Shown here: piece after piece, positions 1-7,907 of the stretch | How positions within the stretch are numbered: position 1 is the first letter of the stretch | Layout: every line of letters starts with the position of its first letter | Assembly: GCA_022361035.1 (NCBI GenBank) | Contig: JAKSBP010000191.1 | Coordinates: 1 to 34,644, forward strand | Direction: 5' to 3' | From: Clostridia bacterium | GTDB taxonomy: Bacteria > Bacillota > Clostridia > Peptostreptococcales > Caminicellaceae | Length of the DNA: 34,644 bases | The notes under the pieces: model-generated | Seen by the model: only the letters and a program-made list of their open reading frames with translations | Databases searched by the model: none | What the model was told of the DNA's origin: nothing | Made by a program: the position numbers and the translations under genes

Positions 1-27
1 TGAATGTGCCGACGAGAGTGTTATAAT

Positions 28-88
28 TGGACTAAATTAGCGAAAGCCTTTAAATTAAAGGGTTGAGCCGATTTAGTCTAATTTTTTT
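28..88 (+). terminator. Rho-independent terminator-like hairpin at left edge
   Basis: A 10-bp stem (28-37 with 71-80, one G-T pair) is followed by a T run at 82-88. The loop holds a second small inverted repeat (47-52 with 56-61). It probably ends a transcript entering from the left, or acts as an attenuator ahead of the parA region. No gene is recognisable in bases 1-27. Confidence 0.6.
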
Positions 89-128
89 ATGCCCATAAAT
101 AGGGTGAATAATTACAAGGAGTTAAAAT

Positions 129-342
129 ATGGGAACAGTAAATGCTGTCATTAACGAGAAAGGTGGTGTTGGTAAAACAGCTATTCCTACATCTTTAGCT
201 TATAATTTAGTTCAAAAGTGTAAAAAAGATTCTATTGAGTGATTTTGATGGACAAGCACATGTTTCAATTATCTGTGGTGTAAAGAATCTCAATACATTA
301 GAAATAACAATATCAAGTTTATCAAATAAGGAGTTGTTCAAA
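129..342 (+). pseudogene. Decayed first ParA (N-terminal remnant, frameshifted)
   Basis: From the ATG at 129, behind an AAGGAG ribosome site at about 116-121, the frame reads a typical ParA N-terminus with the Walker A motif NEKGGVGKT. It stops at 240-242. One extra A at about 229 explains the break: without it the protein continues as KKVLLSDFDGQAH and on to SLSNKELF, the usual ParA Walker A' (DFDGQ) region. The remnant then runs into the start of the intact parA at 343, so roughly the C-terminal two thirds of this copy are missing. The layout suggests two tandem ParA paralogues, of which this one is dead. A reading frame from TTG 235 artificially joins the remnant to the intact gene. Confidence 0.75.
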
Positions 343-1146
343 TTGAAAAAAGGTAAAACTATTGCAATATGCAATCAGAAGGGAGGGTCAGCAAAAACAA
401 CCACAACATTCAATTTAAGCTTTGCACTAGCTGAAAAGGGGAAGAAAGTCCTCGTTATTGATGCTGACCCTCAAGGAAACCTTACAATGTGCTTCGGAGT
501 AGATACACCAGAGGATTTACCAATAACCCTATATCATCTAATAATAGCGGTCATGGAGGATAGAAAGCTACCAGATAAAAGTGAATACATCATATCAAAA
601 GGAAATATTGACTTAATCCCTTGTTCTATAGAATTATCGGCGGTCGAGGGCAACCTAATTAATGCTACAAGCAAAAAAAGCATATTAAGAAGTGCTATTT
701 TAAGAAGTGTTATTGATGAAATAAAAGCAGATTATGATTACATCATCATAGACAATATGCCATCGCTTGGGATGTTAACTATAAATGCCCTAACTGCCTG
801 TGATAGTGTCCTTATAACTACAACGCCAGAATATCTATCGGCAAAGGGATTAGAACTCCTATTGAGAACAATTATACGAGTAAAGAAAAAACTAAATCCT
901 AAAATAGTCATAGATGGAATACTCCTCACCATGTTTAAAAAAAGAACCATAATTTCAAGGGAAATAGCTTCATTGATAAAAGAAACCTATGGGGATACAC
1001 TTAGAATTTATGATAGCAAAATACCTTCATCCGTAAAGGTGGGAGAAGCTAATTATTACAATAAAACCATTATTGAATACAAGCCTGACAATAAAGTAGC
1101 TTTAGCCTATAAAAGATTTGGGGAGGAATATTTAAGCTATGAGTAG
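343..1146 (+). CDS. parA: ParA/Soj-family partition ATPase
   Basis: This 267-residue protein is a deviant-Walker-A ATPase of the ParA/MinD superfamily, expected to act with the adjacent ParB in element partition. The Walker A region near residues 10-16 reads NQKGGSAKTTTT, with Ala where the usual Gly precedes the catalytic Lys. VLVIDADPQGN is Walker A' and YIIIDNMPS is Walker B. I chose TTG 343 because AAGGAG lies at 328-333, nine bases upstream, and because the protein then begins exactly where family members do. Residues upstream in this frame belong to the decayed first ParA. The stop overlaps the parB start by 8 bp, so the two are translationally coupled. Confidence 0.9.
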   Translation: MKKGKTIAICNQKGGSAKTTTTFNLSFALAEKGKKVLVIDADPQGNLTMCFGVDTPEDLPITLYHLIIAVMEDRKLPDKSEYIISKGNIDLIPCSIELSAVEGNLINATSKKSILRSAILRSVIDEIKADYDYIIIDNMPSLGMLTINALTACDSVLITTTPEYLSAKGLELLLRTIIRVKKKLNPKIVIDGILLTMFKKRTIISREIASLIKETYGDTLRIYDSKIPSSVKVGEANYYNKTIIEYKPDNKVALAYKRFGEEYLSYE

Positions 1147-2146
1147 GAAGAAATTGCAGACCTTTGAAGATATGTTTGGAAAGGAAACGCTAAAAGATGA
1201 AAAAGGGCAGGAAAGGGCAGGCATAAGTGAACTGGATATAAATGCACTAATACCCTTTAAAAACCATCCGTTTAAGTTATATGAAGGTCAGAGACTGGGA
1301 GATATGATTGAGAGCATTAAGGAATATGGAGTAATCATTCCAATTGTCGTAAGACCTATAGATAATGGTAAGTTTGAAATTTTGAGTGGACATAACAGAG
1401 TTAATGCAGCAAGAGAAGCAGGATTAACAGAAATTCCATCGGTGATTAAAGAAGGATTAACACAAGAAGAGGCCACATTAATCGTAACTGAAACAAATTT
1501 AAGGCAGCGTTCATTTTCAGAATTGGTTCACTCAGAACGAGCTACGGTTATTGCAACAAGACATGAAGCAATGAAGAACCAAGGTGTAAGAAGTGACCTT
1601 TTTAACGAAATTGAAAGGCTGTCAAAGAGTGATGAAACAAAAGATGAAACAACTTGTGCCCCATTGGGGCACAAGTTAAAAACAAGAGATAAAGTAGGAG
1701 AAGAATACAACCTATCCAAAAATTCTATTGCAAGATACTTAAGAATATCAAAATTAATAAAGCCCCTTCAAGGACATATAGATGAAGGACAAATCCCCAT
1801 AAGGGCGGGAGTTGACTTATCTTATATAAATGATAAAGAACAACACTTAGTATTAGCTGTAACGGAGGAACTTAGCTCTAAGATAGATATTAAAAAAGCC
1901 AGCCAGATTCGTGAAGCATCAAAGAATAAAAAACTAACGGAAGATATAGCTAGAGATATTATTAGTGGGAAAATAGAAAAGAAGAAAAAGGGCAGATTGC
2001 CTCATTTTAAGCTTAAGAATAACATAATAAATAAATTCTTCACTCCAGAGCAAAAACCAAAGGAGATAGAAACAGTAATAGAAAAGGCATTAAGTCTATA
2101 TTTCAATGGACAGATGGAGGGAGAATTGGTTAATGAACAAGAATAA
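1139..2146 (+). CDS. parB: ParB/Spo0J-family centromere-binding protein
   Basis: This 335-residue protein has the ParB order: a short N-terminal ParA-interaction segment, the ParB/sulfiredoxin (CTP-binding) domain from about residue 30, then a helix-turn-helix. Visible signatures are PIVVRPIDNGKFEILSGHN, a form of the box II GxxRxxA region (HNRVNAAREAG), and ETNLRQRSFSELVHSERA. The HTH lies near KVGEEYNLSKNSIARYLRI. It should bind a parS-like site and load ParA. I did not see an obvious 14-16 bp parS palindrome near the operon. Its ATG overlaps parA and its end overlaps the next gene, so it sits in a compact operon. Confidence 0.9.
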   Translation: MSRKKLQTFEDMFGKETLKDEKGQERAGISELDINALIPFKNHPFKLYEGQRLGDMIESIKEYGVIIPIVVRPIDNGKFEILSGHNRVNAAREAGLTEIPSVIKEGLTQEEATLIVTETNLRQRSFSELVHSERATVIATRHEAMKNQGVRSDLFNEIERLSKSDETKDETTCAPLGHKLKTRDKVGEEYNLSKNSIARYLRISKLIKPLQGHIDEGQIPIRAGVDLSYINDKEQHLVLAVTEELSSKIDIKKASQIREASKNKKLTEDIARDIISGKIEKKKKGRLPHFKLKNNIINKFFTPEQKPKEIETVIEKALSLYFNGQMEGELVNEQE

Positions 2147-2378
2147 GCAATATAAAACTATATGCCTATCATTAATGAGGTTATTGGAGATAGATAAAGA
2201 GAAGAATTCTAAAATAGCAGACTATATTAACAACTATGGTATCGTCAATTTTTTTGAAAATATGCGACTGATGGAATTAGGTGAAGATACTCAAAAGAAA
2301 CTTCAAGCTGTTAAAGATATATTACTCTATATAGAAAATGTAGATTCAAGACAAGGTGGTGGGCCTTATGAAAACTAA
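2133..2378 (+). CDS. Small protein resembling the RadC N-terminal helical region
   Basis: This 81-residue protein is unrecognised as a named family. It starts at ATG 2133 behind a GGAGGGAG site at 2116-2123, inside the 3' end of parB. It overlaps the next gene start by 11 bp. It is helical, and its middle part (SKIADYINNYGIVNFFENM, then LMELGEDTQKKLQAVKDIL) has the spacing of the N-terminal helix-hairpin-helix segment of RadC-like proteins. That segment is also present at the start of the next gene product. I infer a stand-alone paralogue of the RadC N-terminal domain that may pair with the neighbouring RadC-like protein. No catalytic motif is visible. Confidence 0.6.
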   Translation: MNKNKQYKTICLSLMRLLEIDKEKNSKIADYINNYGIVNFFENMRLMELGEDTQKKLQAVKDILLYIENVDSRQGGGPYEN

Positions 2379-3204
2379 AAGACCCTATACGGAAAGCTTC
2401 TTAAAAGGGTTGAAAACCTTAACAGGAGTTTCATATAGAAAACTAGAGAGCTATGCAAAGGATAATAACCCACTTAATGTACTGGAGCATCCAAAAGCCT
2501 TAGATGTAAACGACAGACAACTAGAGAAGATAGGACTGCTTAAGGAAATCATAGCTTCATATAATCTACTCAAAAGCTATGAACATGAAGATAAAATAAA
2601 ATTTACCTCACCGAGTCAAGCAGCCAATTATTTTGTACCTCTGCTAAGTGGTGTTAAAGATAAGGAAAGATTTATGGTAGCCTTTCTAGATGCTAAAAAC
2701 AGCATCATAGAAACTCAAATCATGTCAGAGGGGACAGTGTCACAAGCAGCAGTTTATCCAAGAGAAATATTAAAAAAAGCATTAGATTGTAGTTGCAGTT
2801 CAATGGTTATTGCTCACAACCATCCGGGTGGAGGTATTAAACCATCAAAAGCAGACATAGAAGTAACACAAAGACTTATAGACATATTTACGCCCCTTGA
2901 TATAGCCATATTGGATCATATTATCGTAGCAGGTATTGACTATACATCATTACGAGTAGATGGTCTAATTCCACAAAACAGTAAAAACAGGGCAAATTAT
3001 GAGCCAATCAGACTAGGAGAAAATACCTTCAAACAAAATATAGAAAACGATGATGTATACGAGAAATTTGTTAAGGAAGAGGGATGGCAAACAGAGTTAA
3101 ATGCTAAATTAGATGATGAAATGTTAGCTAATGACAATAGCATGGGAGGTCAAAAGACCGGGGGTATAGAGGAAAAACATGAAATAGAAGAAATTGAGAT
3201 ATAG
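2368..3204 (+). CDS. RadC-like JAB/JAMM-fold protein
   Basis: This 278-residue protein has an N-terminal helical segment (residues about 1-70), then a RadC/JAB domain (about 75-205). The metal-binding JAMM signature is intact: AHNHPGGGIKPSKAD (HxHP...SxxD), followed by LDHIIV. Despite the RadC name, members of this family on mobile elements have no proven repair role; they often sit near partition and transfer genes. Residues about 205-278 form an acidic, low-complexity extension ending in EIEEIEI that ordinary RadC lacks. I chose ATG 2368 because AAGGTGGTG lies just upstream; earlier in-frame GTG codons lie inside that ribosome site. Confidence 0.85.
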   Translation: MKTKRPYTESFLKGLKTLTGVSYRKLESYAKDNNPLNVLEHPKALDVNDRQLEKIGLLKEIIASYNLLKSYEHEDKIKFTSPSQAANYFVPLLSGVKDKERFMVAFLDAKNSIIETQIMSEGTVSQAAVYPREILKKALDCSCSSMVIAHNHPGGGIKPSKADIEVTQRLIDIFTPLDIAILDHIIVAGIDYTSLRVDGLIPQNSKNRANYEPIRLGENTFKQNIENDDVYEKFVKEEGWQTELNAKLDDEMLANDNSMGGQKTGGIEEKHEIEEIEI

Positions 3205-3215
3205 GCGGTGGTTAG

Positions 3216-4190
3216 ATGGAGATGAAGAAACGAAGGTTCACGGAGAAACAGATAGCTATAGCAAACAATATCAATATACTTGATTATGCCAGAAAAGGGG
3301 GATACCCTCTCACAAAAGTGTCAAAGAACACATTTAAAATACCAAAACATGGTGGACTGTATATTGATGCCAGTGGTGAAAAATGGTACTGGTTCACAAG
3401 GGATACGGGCGGTGGAGTCATTCAGTTTGTTATGGAGATGGAGCAAAAGACATGGATTGAAGCAGTCAAGAAGTTACTTGGATTATCAAAGGATGTAGTG
3501 AGTATACCAAGAAATGAGATGACCCAAGAAGAAAAAAAGGAAATGATATTACCGGAGAAAAATAAAACTTACAAACATATGATAGCTTATCTTATTCAAA
3601 CAAGGAAGATTGATAAGGATATAGTCTATAGCTTAATCAAAGAAAAGAAGATATATGAGAATCAATATAAAAGCTGTGTATTTGTAGGATACGACAAAGA
3701 AGGCATACCCAGATATGCATCCTACAGAAGCACAAATACCCAAGGGAAAACTTACAGAGGAGATGTAGAAAACTCCGATAAGAGTTTTCCCTTTTGTGTT
3801 GAGGGAAATAACAATACGGTCAATATCTTTGAGAGTCCTATTGATCTGATGAGCTATTTAACCCTTGTAAAGTTATATAATATTTCTGTATTCAATAACC
3901 ATTGTATCTCCCTTGGGTGTATAGCCGATGTAGCGTTGGAAAGGTATTTGAAGGATAATCCTAATATCAATGAGATTATAGTTTGTTTTGATAAAGATAA
4001 GGCAGGGCATTTTGGAACGGAAAAGATACAGGAGAAGTATATGAATAGTTATACGATAAGTCGTAATTGGCCAAAGGGAAAAGATTTTAATGAGGATTTA
4101 ATAGAAATAGCAATCAATATGGAGATGCTAGGGCAACAGAAAGAAGGTATTATGCACAGAAACGTAAATGACGAATATTTAACACTTTAA
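3216..4190 (+). CDS. Toprim/DUF3991-type primase-like protein
   Basis: This 324-residue protein has a CHC2-like N-terminal domain without zinc cysteines (WYWFTRDTGGGVIQFVMEMEQ, about residues 55-75), as in DUF3991 proteins, and a Toprim domain in the second half. The Toprim acidic Glu is in NIFESPIDLMSY, and the DxD motif is in VCFDKDKAG. Such proteins on Firmicute conjugative elements are thought to prime or process transferred single strands in the recipient. Activity here is inferred, because the primase palm residues cannot be confirmed by eye. It lies 11 bp after the RadC-like gene, in the same operon. ATG 3222 (third codon) is an alternative start. Confidence 0.8.
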   Translation: MEMKKRRFTEKQIAIANNINILDYARKGGYPLTKVSKNTFKIPKHGGLYIDASGEKWYWFTRDTGGGVIQFVMEMEQKTWIEAVKKLLGLSKDVVSIPRNEMTQEEKKEMILPEKNKTYKHMIAYLIQTRKIDKDIVYSLIKEKKIYENQYKSCVFVGYDKEGIPRYASYRSTNTQGKTYRGDVENSDKSFPFCVEGNNNTVNIFESPIDLMSYLTLVKLYNISVFNNHCISLGCIADVALERYLKDNPNINEIIVCFDKDKAGHFGTEKIQEKYMNSYTISRNWPKGKDFNEDLIEIAINMEMLGQQKEGIMHRNVNDEYLTL

Positions 4191-4337
4191 ATAATATAAA
4201 AAGCTTGATTTTTAATAAGTCATAGGATATAGTGTATATAATATTATTTTTTGGATAAATATTACAGACTATAAGTGCGATTGTATATTTTTTCTTCTAT
4301 GATAATAGAAAGAATTTATAATGATAGTTAGGAGGAA

Positions 4338-4925
4338 ATGGTGTATGATAGTATGGTAAAATTGCTAAAGAAGATAAAAGGTGAAGATACTTGCAATAAA
4401 TTAGAACAATTGTACTTTTTATATCATAAAGAGATGTTTTACATAGCCTATACCATATTAAAAGATTATCATGAGGCCGAAGACGTAGTACAAACTACGA
4501 TTCTAAAACTTTCCTCAAGACTTGGAAGAATAAAGAACGTAAACTGTATTAAAACAAGGGCTTTTCTGATTATAATTGTTAGAAATCTTTCTATCAATAT
4601 ATATAATCAAAGGAAGAAAAGAAAATCCGTACCAATAGATGATTTAAACGAAAGATTGCCCGATGATGATAGGAGTCCGGAAGAACAGATTATACAGTTA
4701 GATCAATTAGAAGAAGCTAAAAAGGCATTGGCGAAGATAGATACTTCTTATGTTGATATACTAGTCCTAAAATATCACTATTCATATTCAAATTTAGAAA
4801 TAGCAGGGCTAATGAATCTAAAGGAAGGAAACGTTAGGGTTAAGATACATAGAGCAAAACAAGCTTTAAAAAAGATTTTATTGAGGGGAGATCATTGGAT
4901 TGAAAAAGAAAGCCAAGAAAACTGA
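4338..4925 (+). CDS. RNA polymerase sigma factor, ECF-like
   Basis: This 195-residue protein has sigma region 2 (LYHKEMFYIAYTILKDYHEAEDVVQTT) and region 4 (YVDILVLKYHYSYSNLEIAGLM, then GNVRVKIHRAKQALKK), joined by an acidic linker (DDLNERLPDDDRSPEEQ). This is the ECF (group 4) layout. The next gene overlaps its 3' end by 26 bp and looks like a partner, as in sigma/anti-sigma pairs. AGGAGG at 4330-4335 is very close to ATG 4338; GTG 4341 and ATG 4353 are in-frame alternatives, so the start is uncertain by up to 5 codons. The 147-bp AT-rich gap before it could hold its promoter. Confidence 0.85.
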   Translation: MVYDSMVKLLKKIKGEDTCNKLEQLYFLYHKEMFYIAYTILKDYHEAEDVVQTTILKLSSRLGRIKNVNCIKTRAFLIIIVRNLSINIYNQRKKRKSVPIDDLNERLPDDDRSPEEQIIQLDQLEEAKKALAKIDTSYVDILVLKYHYSYSNLEIAGLMNLKEGNVRVKIHRAKQALKKILLRGDHWIEKESQEN

Positions 4926-5169
4926 TGAAGAAATGAATAAAGCAATGGAATCATACTATAACAGTTTAGGTCATTATCATACGGAGTGTATCATTAAAGA
5001 ACAAGATGCAAAAATGGATGAAATCAATCAAATCGAAATCCCGTCAAGTATGAATGAGTGGTTTGAAAAGTTTTCAAAAAAATATAGACGAAAAGAAAAA
5101 CTGAAGATGTATACTAAAAAAATAGGTTCATTGATAGCTAAATTGTTCATTTCTTATTTTAAAGGTTAG
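4900..5169 (+). CDS. Small protein, putative anti-sigma partner (short or truncated)
   Basis: This 89-residue protein begins at TTG 4900, eight bases after GGGGAG, and overlaps the sigma gene. Its position and composition (charged helical N-terminus, EIPSSMNEWFEKFSKKYRRKEK just before a short hydrophobic end IGSLIAKLFISYF) resemble the cytoplasmic part of a membrane anti-sigma factor. A normal partner would continue through a membrane helix into an extracytoplasmic domain. Here the protein stops in what looks like the start of that helix, so it may be truncated or a minimal form. Function is inferred from context only. The 210 bp after it carry no gene I can support. Confidence 0.55.
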   Translation: MKKKAKKTDEEMNKAMESYYNSLGHYHTECIIKEQDAKMDEINQIEIPSSMNEWFEKFSKKYRRKEKLKMYTKKIGSLIAKLFISYFKG

Positions 5170-5379
5170 GACTTGTTTATAAAGAGCAGAAGGAATTTAT
5201 AAATTTAAAATGCAGAAAAAGGATTATCTAAGTAGTTGAGATAATAATTATGGGTTAAGTATTTTCCAAGTGGATTTACACTAGATATTGTAAAATTTAT
5301 AAAAAAATAAAAAAAGTTCAAAAAGTTGTAACAAATCACACCCTTTATTTGTTTATATTATAAAGGGAGGTGATTAGAC

Positions 5380-5800
5380 GTGAAAGAATATCAAATTTTG
5401 ATATGCGTGTGTTTGATACTTATTTTATTAAGTACCACGGTTTATGCATCAAGCACAGAGCCAATTGATTATCAAATAAGATTTACTCATATTGATTCAT
5501 TTGAAAACATGTTCAATATTTCAAGTAAAGGTAAAGCAACTGTTACCAGTTATTTATGCTCTACAAATAGAGATATAGATAATGCTAAAGTTACAGCTGA
5601 ATTACAGCAATATAAAGATGCTACTTGGAAGACAATTAAAACTTGGTCTGAGAAAAGAAAAGAGTTGTGAAGCAGGTGACACGTTTTACGTAATAAGGGG
5701 ATATAAGTACAGAATAGTTTCATATGGAGATATATATGAGGATGGAAAAATAGTGGAAAGCACAAGCTTTATGAGTAAAACAAAGTATATTGATAAGTAA
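5380..5800 (+). pseudogene. Small secreted protein interrupted by a frameshift
   Basis: A GTG start at 5380 follows GGAGGTGAT at 5365-5373 and opens with a signal peptide (LICVCLILILLSTTVYA). The frame reads a beta-rich secreted domain up to KTIKTWSEKRKEL and stops at 5668-5670. The second part of the same domain continues one frame over (SCEAGDTFYVIRGYKYRIVSY to KTKYIDK, stop at 5798-5800). The pieces fit together as one domain of about 135 residues, of the ATWKTIKTW...GYKYRI type common among small exported clostridial proteins. The shift lies in the A-rich run around 5652-5666. It could be a real mutation, a sequencing error or recoding. It sits in the sigma-linked exported gene group. Confidence 0.65.
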
Positions 5801-5833
5801 ATAACTAATAAATATGAGAAAGGGTGTATCTTA

Positions 5834-6865
5834 ATGAAAAAAATCAGTATATTATTAGTGTTAATTATGACATTTGTATTCAGCCTATCAGCTGTAGTTT
5901 CTGCCGAAAGTGTAAAAAGTAATGTGAATTATAATGATGAAATATATGAAGGGGTTGTATCATATGTAAACGAAATATATGCAGATATGGACGATGAAGA
6001 AAAAGAAAAATTAATTGAAGAACTTTATAAGGAAAAGAGTGAATTTACTCTAGTAACAGAAACATTTACGAGCGGAAATAACGAGATAGATGAAGCATAT
6101 AAGAGAGTCATGGATGAAGAAAACTATATTGTAAATTTAATTATTGAGCAAGGTAAAGATACAGCTTTAGATAAATGGGAATTTAATTTGAATTATCTAA
6201 AGAATAATTATGAGACTATAAAAAATATTCCGGATATTAATTTATCATATGTAGATTCATATATTGAGGCTTATGAATGGCAATTGATATCTAAAGATAT
6301 GCCAGATGAAAAAATTAATAGGAAATCTGTAGTTACTCAATCAAACGAATATGACTGGTCCAAAGCTGTTGAATATGCAAAAAAATATTACAAGGATTAT
6401 AATGATGCTTATCCAGATTGGAGTGCTCCACCATATGGAGGAGATTGTGCTAATTTTATATCACAATGTGTTCATGAAGGTGGGAAACCTATGGAGGGGA
6501 CACCGGGAACAGAGAAAGAAGCTAAGGATTGGTCAAATTGGTTTTCGGAAGGTAAAGAACATGACGTAAAAAAAGTGTCTTCTACTTGGAGAGGAGCTAA
6601 TGCATTTAAAAGTTATTGGCAAAGTCATGCAACAGCATATAAAAAATTTACAAGTGTCGGTAGTGAGTCATTTTCGTTTGGTTGGAATGGAGATGCTGTA
6701 GCATTACTAACTGATAATGACAGAGCTTATCATGTAATGATAATTGTTGGTTATACAAGCCCATTAGACTTTGTATTAGCTGCTCATACATATGATACAA
6801 AGTCTGCTAAACTTAGTGAAAAAATACCTTCACATGGATGTATGATTTTCAATATGAGAGAGTGA
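5834..6865 (+). CDS. Secreted amidase_6-like cell-wall hydrolase
   Basis: This 343-residue protein has a clear signal peptide (MKKISILLVLIMTFVFSLSA, cleavage near VSA-ES), an N-terminal acidic helical region, and a C-terminal domain from about residue 170 that matches the putative amidase domain (amidase_6). Signatures are YDWSKAVEYAKKYY, the catalytic-cysteine block GGDCANFISQCVHEGG (Cys205), and AYHVMIIVGYT (His300). It should cleave peptide bonds in peptidoglycan or remodel the wall outside the membrane. Its position downstream of the sigma pair suggests co-regulation; a role in opening the wall for transfer is possible but unproven. Confidence 0.8.
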   Translation: MKKISILLVLIMTFVFSLSAVVSAESVKSNVNYNDEIYEGVVSYVNEIYADMDDEEKEKLIEELYKEKSEFTLVTETFTSGNNEIDEAYKRVMDEENYIVNLIIEQGKDTALDKWEFNLNYLKNNYETIKNIPDINLSYVDSYIEAYEWQLISKDMPDEKINRKSVVTQSNEYDWSKAVEYAKKYYKDYNDAYPDWSAPPYGGDCANFISQCVHEGGKPMEGTPGTEKEAKDWSNWFSEGKEHDVKKVSSTWRGANAFKSYWQSHATAYKKFTSVGSESFSFGWNGDAVALLTDNDRAYHVMIIVGYTSPLDFVLAAHTYDTKSAKLSEKIPSHGCMIFNMRE

Positions 6866-7286
6866 GAAGAACAACAGAATATAGCTAGTGTATTTAAATC
6901 TGTGCTTGAACGATTGACCATAAAAACCTGTTAACTATATTGTTTTTTATCTTGGAAATCTGTCAAGGTCTGAGTATTAGTATATTTTAATCTTAATAGA
7001 TTTCCAAGTTTTAATACACTGAAAAATAGGTCTATGAAAATCAGAGATGATTTACTTATACCTTAAAAATATGATTTTTAGATTTAGCATTAGGATATTT
7101 CACAAAAATAAAAATGACTAAATCCATATACAATATATTCGAATTGTGTATTTAATAGTTATGAATAAATACTTTTTTAGATTAACTATAGTATATAAGA
7201 TTTCTCATATTGTTGAAATTTACTTAATATAATAATGATATAGAAAAGGTTTTTAGTTTTAGCTTAAAAATAGGAGGAAAAATTAA
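6866..7286 (+). other. 421-bp AT-rich intergenic region with an 11-bp inverted repeat
   Basis: I see no credible reading frame on either strand here. One perfect 11-bp inverted repeat (6951-6961 with 6998-7008, 36-base spacer) is followed by TTTT, so it could be a long-loop terminator for the amidase gene or an operator. A TATAAT-like box near 7239 may be the -10 of the following lipoprotein gene, though no good -35 is visible. Confidence 0.4.
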
Positions 7287-7721
7287 TTGAGTAGAAAAAT
7301 TTTTTTGTGTATATTCTTATGTATGTTCACATTAATAATATCTGGATGCAGTAATGGGGATAATAGTAGTTCATCTGGAGAGATAGAATCCCAGCAAAAT
7401 ATTAATTCTAAGGAAATAGATTTACCTGAATCACCAACAGATGAATCTACTTCAAATACTTTTGTTGGTTTTACTGATGAGGAAATTGAAAGTGCAAAAA
7501 AAGTAGCAGAGACATATTACAGAGATCGCTTGTTTAAAATAATTGAGATGAAGTTTGATTTGACAAATTCTATTTATAAAAATTATTCTTCGGAATATGA
7601 AGAAAGTAATTTAATCACATTTACTGTTAAAATAGCTAATTCAGATAACCCTCCCAGACAGATTGCATTAATAAGAAAAGATTCAGATAGCAGTTGGGAA
7701 GTGCTTTCAGAAGGGTATTAA
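7287..7721 (+). CDS. Putative lipoprotein
   Basis: This 144-residue protein opens with a lipoprotein signal (IFLCIFLCMFTLIISGC; lipobox LIISGC, Cys at residue 21), then a Ser/Asn/Glu-rich linker to about residue 60 and a small folded domain (TDEEIESAKKVAETYYRDR to SSWEVLSEGY). It should be anchored to the outer face of the membrane. The family is not recognised. TTG 7287 follows AGGAGG with good spacing. It lies just upstream of the candidate oriT, and surface lipoproteins in such positions sometimes act in surface exclusion, but nothing in the sequence proves that. Confidence 0.75.
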   Translation: MSRKIFLCIFLCMFTLIISGCSNGDNSSSSGEIESQQNINSKEIDLPESPTDESTSNTFVGFTDEEIESAKKVAETYYRDRLFKIIEMKFDLTNSIYKNYSSEYEESNLITFTVKIANSDNPPRQIALIRKDSDSSWEVLSEGY

Positions 7722-7778
7722 ATTTTGATAAATGAATTTGTGTAATACATGAGCATAAAAAAGTTCTATCGTATAAGA

Positions 7779-7889
7779 CCTCTCTTTTAGAGAGGGCAAG
7801 CTTCCTAGTTGTTCCCACAACTAGCTTGTAAAAGTGGGGATTCCCCACACCCCTTAACGCCGTATCGTGCTAACGCCGATACGGTTTTT
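7779..7889 (+). other. oriT: Candidate origin of transfer (oriT) with four hairpins
   Basis: Four perfect inverted repeats follow one another directly upstream of mobC: 7779-7784/7790-7795 (CCTCTC/GAGAGG), 7805-7812/7817-7824 (CTAGTTGT/ACAACTAG, loop TCCC), 7834-7839/7843-7848 (GTGGGG/CCCCAC), and 7860-7867/7877-7884 (CCGTATCG/CGATACGG). Between the last two lies CACACCCCTTAACGC, a plausible nick region. Stacked dyads next to mobC and the relaxase are the usual form of MOBP oriTs. The last hairpin is followed by TTTTT and can also act as a terminator. No experimental nic site can be deduced from sequence alone. Confidence 0.65.
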
Positions 7890-7907
7890 AAATTTCTCAA
7901 AAAGGAA

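Noticed and set aside
235..342. N-terminal extension of the intact ParA from TTG 235
   Set aside because: The residues match the middle of a ParA N-domain, not a new leader, and a proper ribosome site precedes TTG 343. The extension is the remnant of the first copy.
7860..7889. Simple terminator of the lipoprotein gene
   Set aside because: The hairpin plus T run can terminate, but it is the fourth in a row of dyads next to mobC, so I grouped it with the candidate oriT and kept termination as a second role.
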